DNA from: Sediminibacterium sp. | GTDB taxonomy: Bacteria; Bacteroidota; Bacteroidia; Chitinophagales; Chitinophagaceae | Assembly (NCBI GenBank): GCA_017537025.1 | Contig: JAFWCB010000005.1 | Location: 650,104-714,103, forward strand | Direction: 5' to 3' | Length of the DNA stretch: 64,000 nt | Part shown: positions 17,573 to 24,700 of the stretch, one piece after another | How the letters are laid out: each line of letters begins with the position of its first letter | How positions within the stretch are numbered: position 1 is the first letter of the stretch | Position numbers and translations under genes: made by a program | The notes under the pieces: model-generated | Database searches by the model: none | Seen by the model: only the letters and a program-made list of their open reading frames with translations | Told to the model about the DNA's origin: nothing

Positions 17573-17603
17573 CAAAAATAGCCCTTTGCAACAAAGTTGC
17601 AAA
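17573..17603 (-). promoter_or_regulatory. Promoter of merC
   Basis: On the minus strand TTTG (17603-17600), exactly 19 nt, then TATTTTTG (17580-17573): a full match to the Bacteroidetes consensus. The predicted transcription start is within a few bases of the ATG at 17568, so the mRNA may be leaderless. Confidence 0.65.
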
Positions 17604-17604
17604 G
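17584..17604. promoter_or_regulatory. Candidate Fur/Zur-family operator shared by merC and sco-fur
   Basis: A perfect 9-3-9 inverted repeat, CTTTGCAAC-AAA-GTTGCAAAG, lies in the divergent promoter region. It covers the spacer and -33 element of the merC promoter and the likely -33 element of the sco promoter. The size fits a Fur-family dimer, and a Fur-family gene is second in the controlled operon. Confidence 0.72.
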
Positions 17605-17630
17605 TTTTTATTCAGCACTTCGTACCTTTG
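17597..17630 (+). promoter_or_regulatory. Promoter of the sco-fur operon
   Basis: A perfect -7 box TACCTTTG (17623-17630) is preceded, 23 nt upstream, by TTG (17597-17599) inside the palindrome. The sco start codon is 16 nt further down. Confidence 0.5.
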
Positions 17631-17646
17631 TACAACAAACCGGGTT

Positions 17647-18303
17647 ATGCATAAGAAATGGTTGCTTTACTTAGGGTTTTTTGTAGCATTAACAGCGGGC
17701 TTCTACTATTTCCTTTTTCGAGGAACCGATAACTGGAAAAAGAAAATGCCCGTATTAAGCTATGTGAAGCCATTTACATTCACTACACAGGAGGGATTAC
17801 CCTTTACCCAGCAAGATTTAAACGGAAAAGTAACAGTTGTAGAATACTTTTTTACTACTTGCAAGGGTATTTGCCCAAAAATGAATAATAATATGAAAGG
17901 TATTTACGAAACCTTTCTTACTGAGCCCAACTTTCAAATACTATCTCATACCTGTAATCCGGAAACAGATTCTGTAGCGCAGCTGAAGCACTATTCTGAT
18001 TCTATGAAAATTGATCCACATAAATGGGTAATGGTAACAGGCAGAAAAGACAGTTTATATCAAATTGCCAGAACCGCCTATTTATTAGATGACCCCAAAA
18101 ACAGTGTTGAAAAAATAGAAGATCAGTTTATTCATACGCAGTTTTTTGCTTTGGTAGATAAAGAAGGAAAGATTCGTTCTCAAATATATGATGGTTTAAA
18201 AAAGGATGAGATAGAGAAGCTAAAAAAAGATATTCGCATCTTGCTTAAGGAGAAGCAAGGAAACGGTAATTTTATAAATGGAATATTTAATAATAACCCC
18301 TAG
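17647..18303 (+). CDS. SCO1/SenC family thioredoxin-fold protein
   Basis: 218 aa from ATG 17647, which follows the promoter; the frame is open back to 17506 but that part overlaps merC. An N-terminal membrane anchor (WLLYLGFFVALTAGFYYFLF) places the domain in the periplasm. The copper-site ligands are C72 and C76 (TCKGICPKM) and H163 (FIHTQFF). SCO proteins deliver copper to the CuA site of cytochrome oxidase or act in thiol redox. It is first in an operon with the Fur-family gene (3 nt apart), which ties it to metal control. Confidence 0.92.
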   Translation: MHKKWLLYLGFFVALTAGFYYFLFRGTDNWKKKMPVLSYVKPFTFTTQEGLPFTQQDLNGKVTVVEYFFTTCKGICPKMNNNMKGIYETFLTEPNFQILSHTCNPETDSVAQLKHYSDSMKIDPHKWVMVTGRKDSLYQIARTAYLLDDPKNSVEKIEDQFIHTQFFALVDKEGKIRSQIYDGLKKDEIEKLKKDIRILLKEKQGNGNFINGIFNNNP

Positions 18304-18306
18304 CAA

Positions 18307-18726
18307 ATGCAAGAGGCTGCTATTATAACGCTTAAAAAACACGAGCTAAGTGTTACTGATACCCGGAAAAAAATTCTTCAGTTTTTTTTGGAATCTGCTG
18401 GTGCACTTACCCATGCTGATATTGAACAGCAGATGGGTGAAGCTTTTGACAGGGTTACTATTTACAGAACATTACAAACCTTTGTAGAAAAAGGGATTAT
18501 TCATACCATACCTTCTGCCGATAATGCTATTCGATATGCATTATGTAAAGACAATTGTGCTGCCGGTCACCACCATGATGATCATGTACATTTTATGTGT
18601 GATGATTGTGGTACTACCTACTGCTTAGATCATGTATCGGTACCCAAAATAAAATTGCCAAAGGGTTTTACTGCCAGTCAAACTGATTTAGTAGTAAGTG
18701 GTGTATGCTATAAATGCGAAGCATGA
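18307..18726 (+). CDS. Fur-family transcriptional regulator, probably Zur-like
   Basis: 139 aa. A winged helix (LSVTDTRKKILQFFLESAGALTHADIEQQM...FDRVTIYRTLQTFVEKGII) is followed by the metal-binding dimer domain with HHHDDHVHFMCDDCGTTYC and a final CYKCE. The two CxxC pairs form the structural zinc site; the His cluster is the likely sensing region. Presence of merC, sco and a shared palindrome upstream points to control of zinc or copper supply, not iron, but the metal cannot be read from sequence. The stop overlaps the next start (ATGA). Confidence 0.9.
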   Translation: MQEAAIITLKKHELSVTDTRKKILQFFLESAGALTHADIEQQMGEAFDRVTIYRTLQTFVEKGIIHTIPSADNAIRYALCKDNCAAGHHHDDHVHFMCDDCGTTYCLDHVSVPKIKLPKGFTASQTDLVVSGVCYKCEA

Positions 18727-19700
18727 TATTAGTTACCGGCGCTACCGGATTGGTAGGTACACATTTGATTCAACTGCTTTTACAGCAGGGTAAACCTATT
18801 AGAGCATTATATAGAACTGCTATTCCAAACATTTTTAGAGACACTCAAGTAGAATGGGTAAAAGGAGATATCACAGATATTCTTTCTTTAGAAGCTGCTA
18901 TGGAGCATATTACACAAGTGTACCATTGTGCTGCCGTAGTTTCCTTCAACCCCAAAAAAAGAAAGGCTTTACACACTATTAATGTAGAGGGCACGGCTAA
19001 TGTTGTGAACGCTTGTATCGAAAAAAAAGTACAGAAACTATTATTTGTGAGCTCGGTAGCTGCTTTGGGGAGGATACGAGAAGATACGCCTATAGATGAA
19101 ACCATGAATTGGAGCCCGGAAACAAGCAATAGTGAATACGGAAAAACAAAATATCTGGCAGAACTAGAAGTGTGGCGTGGCATGGGAGAGGGTTTGGATA
19201 CCGTAGTAGTAAACCCTGTTATTATTTTAGGTGCCGGCGATTGGAACAGTGGATCCTCCGGCATATTCAAATCGGCTTACGATGAGTTTCCCTGGTACAC
19301 AAATGGCATGAGTGGTTTTGTAGATGTTCAAGATGTTGTTAGAGCCATGCAATTATTGATGGAGGCTCCGGTTAGTGGCAAACGATTTATCCTTAGTGCC
19401 GCTAATATGTCTTATAGAGAAATATTTAACTTAATAGCCGATGCGTTCGGTAAAAAAAAGCCCCACAAACAGGTTACCGGTTTTTTACCAGCCATTGTTT
19501 GGAGAGTGGAGGCTATTAAAGCCATATTTACAGGTAAAGATCCTTTACTAACAAAGGAAACAGCAAAAACAGCTCAGGCTATTGTTCGATTTAATAATAT
19601 AAGACTATTAGAAACTTTTCCTGATTTTACGTATACTCCTTTACCAACAAGTATTGCCCGAATTTGCACAGAATTAAAAAAGAAGTATAACTTGGTGTAG
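18723..19700 (+). CDS. NAD(P)-dependent epimerase/dehydratase (extended SDR)
   Basis: 325 aa from ATG 18723, which overlaps the fur stop codon; a longer frame from 18714 is unlikely. Rossmann motif TGATGLVGTHL, VYHCAAVVSF, the active-site SSVAALG...YGKTKYLAE (YxxxK), and a nucleotide-sugar or flavanone-reductase-like C-terminal half. The closest groups act on 3-beta-hydroxysteroid or dihydroflavonol-like substrates; its true substrate is unknown. Its position in a metal operon may simply reflect read-through. Confidence 0.88.
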   Translation: MILVTGATGLVGTHLIQLLLQQGKPIRALYRTAIPNIFRDTQVEWVKGDITDILSLEAAMEHITQVYHCAAVVSFNPKKRKALHTINVEGTANVVNACIEKKVQKLLFVSSVAALGRIREDTPIDETMNWSPETSNSEYGKTKYLAELEVWRGMGEGLDTVVVNPVIILGAGDWNSGSSGIFKSAYDEFPWYTNGMSGFVDVQDVVRAMQLLMEAPVSGKRFILSAANMSYREIFNLIADAFGKKKPHKQVTGFLPAIVWRVEAIKAIFTGKDPLLTKETAKTAQAIVRFNNIRLLETFPDFTYTPLPTSIARICTELKKKYNLV

Positions 19701-19701
19701 G

Positions 19702-20043
19702 TTGAAAACATTCATAACAATATGCATTGCCCTTTCTCTATTTGGACCAACAGTTGCCAAATGGATGACCTATGCCGATTGTATGTATAAACTAAGTGCC
19801 GATTATCATATTTGTGATTGTTCTCAAATACTTCGATCTGATATCACAAACACTAATAAAGAAACTACTACTAGTAAAGTAAAAGATATTAGTATAAAAC
19901 CAGATTGGACGATTAGTAGAACTGTGGCTATTAGCAACGTATCCTTTTCTCTTATCCTAGAGCCTATCTACAATACGTATTCCGTTACTATTCCCAGGGC
20001 GCCCTCTTTTATTTTGTTGAAGCCCTCTTGTTTACATGGTTAA
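19702..20043 (+). CDS. Small secreted Cys-containing protein of the metal locus, function unknown
   Basis: 113 aa starting at TTG 19702, one base after the SDR stop, so translation is probably coupled. A signal-like helix (TFITICIALSLFGPTVA) is followed by KWMTYADCMYKLSADYHICDC, with Cys residues in CDC. It recalls, from memory only, short secreted Cys-bearing proteins found near metal genes in Bacteroidota ('...KW..YAD......DYI....C'). The rest is not recognisable. Function could be periplasmic metal handling; this is a guess from context. Confidence 0.6.
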   Translation: MKTFITICIALSLFGPTVAKWMTYADCMYKLSADYHICDCSQILRSDITNTNKETTTSKVKDISIKPDWTISRTVAISNVSFSLILEPIYNTYSVTIPRAPSFILLKPSCLHG

Positions 20044-20074
20044 TTGAATTTTTTAACCATTAAACATATATATC

Positions 20075-20644
20075 ATGAAAAAAATTATATTGGTGATGGC
20101 TGCTACTTGCGGCCTTATCACTGCCACCTGCGCGCAGGTTAACACACCTGTACAGAATACCCTTGTATTTAACGAAAACAAACAACCGATGTTATTAGGT
20201 CATTGTGATATGAGTAAATTGCAAGATTCTCCTTTTAACAGTTGGTTTATTCCTAATTATAAAAACTATACACCTGATTCGAGTTTGCTATCTGATTTAG
20301 CCAAAGCGCTTCGCAAAAAGCATATTGATATTTTTATGGGTACTTGGTGTGGGGATAGTAAAAGAGAAGTGCCTGCTATGTTAAAGTTATTAAACACTGT
20401 AGGTTTTGATAGTACCCACATTTCATTAATTACAGTGGGTAATACTGCAGAGCTATATAAGAAAAGCCCACAAGGGGAAGAACAGGGCAAGAATATTGTT
20501 CGGGTGCCTACTTTTATACTTTATGAAAAGAAAAAAGAAATTGGTCGAATTATTGAGTATCCGGTGGAAAGTTTAGAAAAAGACCTCTTAAAAATTTTGC
20601 AGAAACAGCCTTATACACCCAATTATCATCAACTAAAATTGTAA
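20075..20644 (+). CDS. Exported thioredoxin-fold protein with CxxS active site
   Basis: 189 aa with a signal peptide ending near TATCAQV. The redox region reads FMGTWCGDSKREVP, so the motif is C92-G-D-S95: the second Cys of CxxC is a Ser. The cis-Pro loop is present (RVPTFILY). Monothiol thioredoxin folds of this WCGDSKRE type occur in Bacteroidota; they may work in mixed-disulphide or isomerase reactions. It lies 31 nt after the metal operon and may be its last gene; it ends 2 nt from the convergent lpxD. Confidence 0.85.
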   Translation: MKKIILVMAATCGLITATCAQVNTPVQNTLVFNENKQPMLLGHCDMSKLQDSPFNSWFIPNYKNYTPDSSLLSDLAKALRKKHIDIFMGTWCGDSKREVPAMLKLLNTVGFDSTHISLITVGNTAELYKKSPQGEEQGKNIVRVPTFILYEKKKEIGRIIEYPVESLEKDLLKILQKQPYTPNYHQLKL

Positions 20645-20646
20645 TC

Positions 20647-21591
20647 CTATTCCATTACTTTTTTCCAAAGCTCCGGGATTCTTTTGATCCAAACCAGTTC
20701 CCTTCTTTTTTGGGAGGCATCTTCGGCAGGGTAGCCGAAATAAGTTTTACCACCTGCTAAAGAAGAGGGAACCCCGCTTTGGGCAAGTACTACTGCGTTA
20801 GCTCCTATCGTAAGCGTTTTACTTACGCCTACTTGGCCCCATAGCACTACCCCATCTTCAATTGTAGTGCCGCCTGCAATACCGACTTGTGCAGCAAACA
20901 AACAATTTTTGCCAACTGTTACATCATGACCGATATGTACCATATTATCCATTTTAGTTCCCTCACCAATTATTGTTTCTGCTGTTACGCCTCTATCAAT
21001 GGTACACCCCGCTCCTATTTCTACATTATTTTCTATGCGCACAGATCCACAACTTTGCATTTTCTTGTACCATAAGTTTCGATTTTTTTTCGTATTGTAA
21101 TAGAATGCGTCTCCTCCAATTACTGAACCGGATTGGATCACTACATCATCTCCAATAACCGTATAATCGAGCAATGAAACATTAGGATGTATGATGCAGT
21201 TTTTACCGATACGTACTTCTTTACCAATAAAAACATTAGGCATAACTACACTACCTTCCCCCATAACCAGATCATCACTAATTGATTTTTGAGCCGGTGT
21301 AAAGGGGCGGAAATGATTTATAATTTGCAAGTATGCTTCGAATGGGTCTTCCACAATAAAAATTGTTTTGCCTTCCGGAATTCTTACTTCTTCCGTATTG
21401 ATGATAATGAAATCTGCTGCACTTTCTAAACAGGTAGTATAGTACTTCGGATGATCTACAAAAACTAAATCTCCCTTTTCAACTTTATGAATTTCGTTGA
21501 TACCGAAAACAGATGCGGTGGTATTACCGGCGGTTTTTGCATGAATCAAATTAGCGATCCACTCAACCGAAACTGGGGCTGGAAACTTCAT
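20647..21591 (-). CDS. lpxD: UDP-3-O-acylglucosamine N-acyltransferase-like (LpxD family)
   Basis: 314 aa. An N-terminal uridine-binding domain (about 1-100, FVDHPKYY) is followed by a left-handed hexapeptide-repeat helix (MPNVFIGKEVRIGKNCIIHPNVSLLDYTVIGDDVVIQSGSVIGGDAF...) with the catalytic-region GHDVTVG and a short helical tail. LpxD adds the second acyl chain to lipid A precursor in the cytoplasm. It is isolated rather than beside lpxC/fabZ/lpxA, so it may be a second LpxD-like copy, which is common in this phylum. Confidence 0.88.
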   Translation of the reverse strand: MKFPAPVSVEWIANLIHAKTAGNTTASVFGINEIHKVEKGDLVFVDHPKYYTTCLESAADFIIINTEEVRIPEGKTIFIVEDPFEAYLQIINHFRPFTPAQKSISDDLVMGEGSVVMPNVFIGKEVRIGKNCIIHPNVSLLDYTVIGDDVVIQSGSVIGGDAFYYNTKKNRNLWYKKMQSCGSVRIENNVEIGAGCTIDRGVTAETIIGEGTKMDNMVHIGHDVTVGKNCLFAAQVGIAGGTTIEDGVVLWGQVGVSKTLTIGANAVVLAQSGVPSSLAGGKTYFGYPAEDASQKRRELVWIKRIPELWKKVME

Positions 21592-21902
21592 TTATGGCGA
21601 TTTTTACAGAAATAAAGGTACTAAGTCAAAAATTTTTTAGGTTTTTTTTTTTGGCCGTTTTACCGATAAAATAGAAGCAAAAAAATGCAATCAATACGCA
21701 CAATAGTTTATGTACGAATCTAAAATTCATTTTTATTGATCTGTTGAAACGCTCTGATATCAACAGTTACAGCGTATCAAAAAAATATGTATTACACAAA
21801 AGGAAAGTATATTCTCCTTTTTTTTTCAAAAAATAACATCTAAACATGCTTCCGGAATTCACACTATCATTTAAAATGTTAATAAAATTGTTTAAAAAAA
21901 TT

Positions 21903-21933
21903 TTTGCATTAGATAAAGTTCTTTTTAATATTG
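21903..21933 (+). promoter_or_regulatory. Promoter of the candidate small RNA
   Basis: TTTG (21903-21906), exactly 19 nt, then TAATATTG (21926-21933), one mismatch from TAnnTTTG. The predicted start is about 5 nt before the first hairpin described below. Confidence 0.55.
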
Positions 21934-21937
21934 TGTA

Positions 21938-22010
21938 GGGAAACTTGTTTCCCAGTACTTACTAACCCATCCATATACAAGGTCTCGCTTCTGCGAGACT
22001 TTTGTTTTTT
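21938..22010 (+). ncRNA. Candidate small RNA of about 73 nt
   Basis: In the 617-bp gap between lpxD and the IPT/TIG gene there is no credible reading frame, but a complete small transcription unit: promoter, a 7-bp 5' hairpin (GGGAAAC/GTTTCCC, 21938-21953), a C-rich single-stranded linker, and a 7-bp terminator hairpin (21982-21988 with 21993-21999, loop TTCT) followed by TTTTTGTTTTTT. I do not recognise a known RNA family. The remaining parts of the gap, 21592-21900 and 22011-22208, show nothing beyond AT-rich spacer. Confidence 0.55.
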
Positions 22011-22208
22011 CGGGAATACTGGTAATTTTTTAAATACGTAATTCCATTTTCTCCTTTCAAATGGCAATAGTAATTGCCTATATTTTATTATCTTTTAGTA
22101 CGAGAAAGTTAAAATTACCGTTACAAGGGTTTTGTAATTTATTTAGCTTTATTAAATAAGAAAAGTAACTTACCTTTTACATGCATTTAGGATTATTAAA
22201 AACTGTAT

Positions 22209-23099
22209 ATGCCATTTTTTAAAAGAATCCATAAAAAAAATAGGCTGCCATTAATATCTAATTGGTTAATCATTTTTGTTAGCTTTTTCATCTCATGTAA
22301 AAAAACAAATAATATCTCACCAATTAGCTCCAGTATTTTTTTCTTTCCGCAAAAAGCGGCAGCCTATGATGTAATTAAAATAGGCGGGAAAAATTTTACT
22401 GGAACCACAGCGGTAAGCTTTGGTGGAATCAATGCATTGTCGTTTAAAATATTAAACGACAGCATCATTTTTGCAAAATTGGATAGTGTAGCCAAATCTG
22501 GGAATTTGGTTATTCAAACCCCCAATGGAGTTTTTTCAGTGCCCGGATTTACTTACTATGAACCAAGATTTTTTAAGCTAAGGGGGTCAATGGTTTATTA
22601 TTTGGATAGTTCGTTCAATTATCCTTCGAATGGCCCTTTATATACTGCTAGTAACAAAACATTGCTCGATACTTCTTCTATAGCTATTTATGAATTGAAT
22701 AAATATGATTTTAAAAGAAATGATCCCTATAGTACAGCTACAAATAATTATGCAGATACTCAACTTGTGAAATATCCACTATTCAATGATAGTGCAAACT
22801 ATTTTCGAATAAGTGGATTGCACAATGCTAGTCCACCCGTGTATCCAAATATCTATTGTTGTGCTAGCAACTTCATCAGTTTATACTATACTTCCCCCAA
22901 TTTATCCCAAAATTATAGCCCTGTATTTTATGCAAAGTTCTTAGCTGATTCATCCATTGTTATTCCAGATCAAATGGTAAATGTATCCATGCAACGATCT
23001 TTTAAGGGAAGCGGTTTTATCAAAAACGGAGTAATCACCTTAGCTATTTACAGTTCTTACGGCGTTTTTCATCAAACAGGCAATTGGGTTAGTCAATAA
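22209..23099 (+). CDS. IPT/TIG-domain lipoprotein, function unknown
   Basis: 296 aa. A hydrophobic N-terminus ending FFISCKK is a lipoprotein signal. Residues about 35-115 form an IPT/TIG immunoglobulin-like fold (FFPQKAAAYDVIKIGGKNFTGTTAVSFGGINA...KSGNLVIQTPNGVFSVPGFTY). The C-terminal 180 residues are Asn/Tyr/Ser-rich and unknown. Such proteins are exposed on the cell surface and often help bind glycans, but no polysaccharide genes are nearby. Confidence 0.75.
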   Translation: MPFFKRIHKKNRLPLISNWLIIFVSFFISCKKTNNISPISSSIFFFPQKAAAYDVIKIGGKNFTGTTAVSFGGINALSFKILNDSIIFAKLDSVAKSGNLVIQTPNGVFSVPGFTYYEPRFFKLRGSMVYYLDSSFNYPSNGPLYTASNKTLLDTSSIAIYELNKYDFKRNDPYSTATNNYADTQLVKYPLFNDSANYFRISGLHNASPPVYPNIYCCASNFISLYYTSPNLSQNYSPVFYAKFLADSSIVIPDQMVNVSMQRSFKGSGFIKNGVITLAIYSSYGVFHQTGNWVSQ

Positions 23100-23116
23100 T
23101 TCATTTACCATTCTCT

Positions 23117-23150
23117 TTTGTTGTATACTGCTCAACAAACATTAATTTTG
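23117..23150 (+). promoter_or_regulatory. Promoter of lysS
   Basis: TTTG (23117-23120), 22 nt, and a perfect TAATTTTG (23143-23150), giving a leader of about 18 nt before the lysS ATG at 23173. Confidence 0.5.
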
Positions 23151-23172
23151 CAATTTCCAATTAATTTAGATT

Positions 23173-24696
23173 ATGAGTGAGTTGCATTTTTCAGAACAAG
23201 AATTGATCCGCAGAGAAAAGCTTGTAAAAATTCAAAATGCCGGTATCAACCCTTTTCCTGCACCTTTATATCCGGTGAATGCCTATTCAGCCGATATAAA
23301 AAATAACTATACAGAAGAAACGAAAGATCGTTTTAACGGTCTATGTGTGGCGGGAAGAATTATGAGTATCAATGATAAAGGAAAAGTATTCTTTATTAAA
23401 ATACAAGATAGCAAAGGTATTATCCAATTATATGTTAGGCGGGATGATATTTGTCCAACAGAAGATAAATCATTTTGGGATCAGATTGTAAAACATGGAT
23501 TGGATTTGGGCGATATTATTGGGTGCACAGGTTATGCATTTGTAACCAAAACCGGCGAAACATCTATTCACGCCGAAACGATAACGCTACTTACTAAATC
23601 ATTGAAGCCATTGCCGGTTGTTAAAAGAGATGAGGAAGGAAATACTTTTGATGCCGTAACAGATCCTGAATTCAGATATCGGCAGCGGTATGCAGATTTA
23701 ATTATTAACCCTGATGTTAAAGAAACATTCGTACAGCGTACAAAAATCATCAATACGATTCGTGATTTTTTAAATAGCCAAGGAGCGCTAGAGGTAGACA
23801 CTCCTGTTTTGCAGTCCATTCCAGGTGGTGCAGCCGCGCGGCCATTTATTACCCACCATAATGCGCTGGATGTTCCTTTTTATTTGCGTATTGCCAATGA
23901 GCTATACTTAAAGCGCTTAATTGTAGGGGGGTTTGATTGGGTGTATGAATTTAGTCGCAATTTCCGTAATGAAGGTATGGATCGTACCCATAACCCTGAG
24001 TTTACTGTTTTAGAATGGTATACAGCATATAAAGATTATATCTGGATGATGGAGGTAACAGAGCAATTATTTGAAAAAATCGCTATCACCCTCCATGGCA
24101 CCACCGATGTAGTTCTGGGAGACAAAACAATTAGTTTTAAAGCTCCATTTAAAAGGATTAGCATACACGATGCGATCAAAGAAAATACCGGTATCGATGT
24201 AAGTGAGATGGATGAAGCTGCTTTGCGGATAGTTTGTAAGGATCTAAAAATAGATGTGCCACCAACGATTGGTAAGGGTAAGCTTATTGATGAAATATTT
24301 GGTGCCACCAGTGAGCATACTTATGTACAACCCACATTTATTATTGATTATCCGGTGGAGATGAGTCCACTTACAAAAAAACATAGAAGTAAACCCGGCT
24401 TAGTTGAGCGTTTTGAATTGATGGTGAATGGAAAGGAATTAGCGAATGCTTATACCGAATTAAACGACCCCATTGATCAGCGCGAGCGTTTTGAAGAGCA
24501 AGCGAAATTGATGGAACGGGGTGATGATGAAGCTATGTTTATTGACTATGATTTTTTACGCGCCTTAGAATACGGGATGCCGCCAACATCTGGCATTGGT
24601 ATAGGTATTGATAGATTGTGCATGATGATGACAAACCAATCATCTATACAAGATGTACTCTTGTTCCCACAAATGCGGCCGGAGAAACAGTCCTAA
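23173..24696 (+). CDS. lysS: Lysyl-tRNA synthetase, class II
   Basis: 507 aa, the normal family length. An OB-fold anticodon-binding domain (about 55-160: VAGRIMSINDKGKVFFIKIQD) leads to the class II core: motif 1 region (INTIRDFLNSQGALEVDTPVLQ), motif 2 (FRNEGMDRTHNPEFT), and motif 3 (GIGIDRLCMM). It charges tRNA-Lys in the cytoplasm. It converges with the amidohydrolase gene 4 nt away. Confidence 0.98.
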   Translation: MSELHFSEQELIRREKLVKIQNAGINPFPAPLYPVNAYSADIKNNYTEETKDRFNGLCVAGRIMSINDKGKVFFIKIQDSKGIIQLYVRRDDICPTEDKSFWDQIVKHGLDLGDIIGCTGYAFVTKTGETSIHAETITLLTKSLKPLPVVKRDEEGNTFDAVTDPEFRYRQRYADLIINPDVKETFVQRTKIINTIRDFLNSQGALEVDTPVLQSIPGGAAARPFITHHNALDVPFYLRIANELYLKRLIVGGFDWVYEFSRNFRNEGMDRTHNPEFTVLEWYTAYKDYIWMMEVTEQLFEKIAITLHGTTDVVLGDKTISFKAPFKRISIHDAIKENTGIDVSEMDEAALRIVCKDLKIDVPPTIGKGKLIDEIFGATSEHTYVQPTFIIDYPVEMSPLTKKHRSKPGLVERFELMVNGKELANAYTELNDPIDQRERFEEQAKLMERGDDEAMFIDYDFLRALEYGMPPTSGIGIGIDRLCMMMTNQSSIQDVLLFPQMRPEKQS

Positions 24697-24700
24697 ATTA

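Noticed and set aside
20647..21591. Full lipid A cluster around lpxD
   Set aside because: No lpxA, lpxB, lpxC or fabZ genes are adjacent; the gene is alone.
21790..21840. Weak hairpin AAAAGGA/TCCTTTT followed by T run in the lpxD gap
   Set aside because: Only 7 AT-rich base pairs with a 10-nt loop and no gene to terminate on the plus strand; chance is likely.
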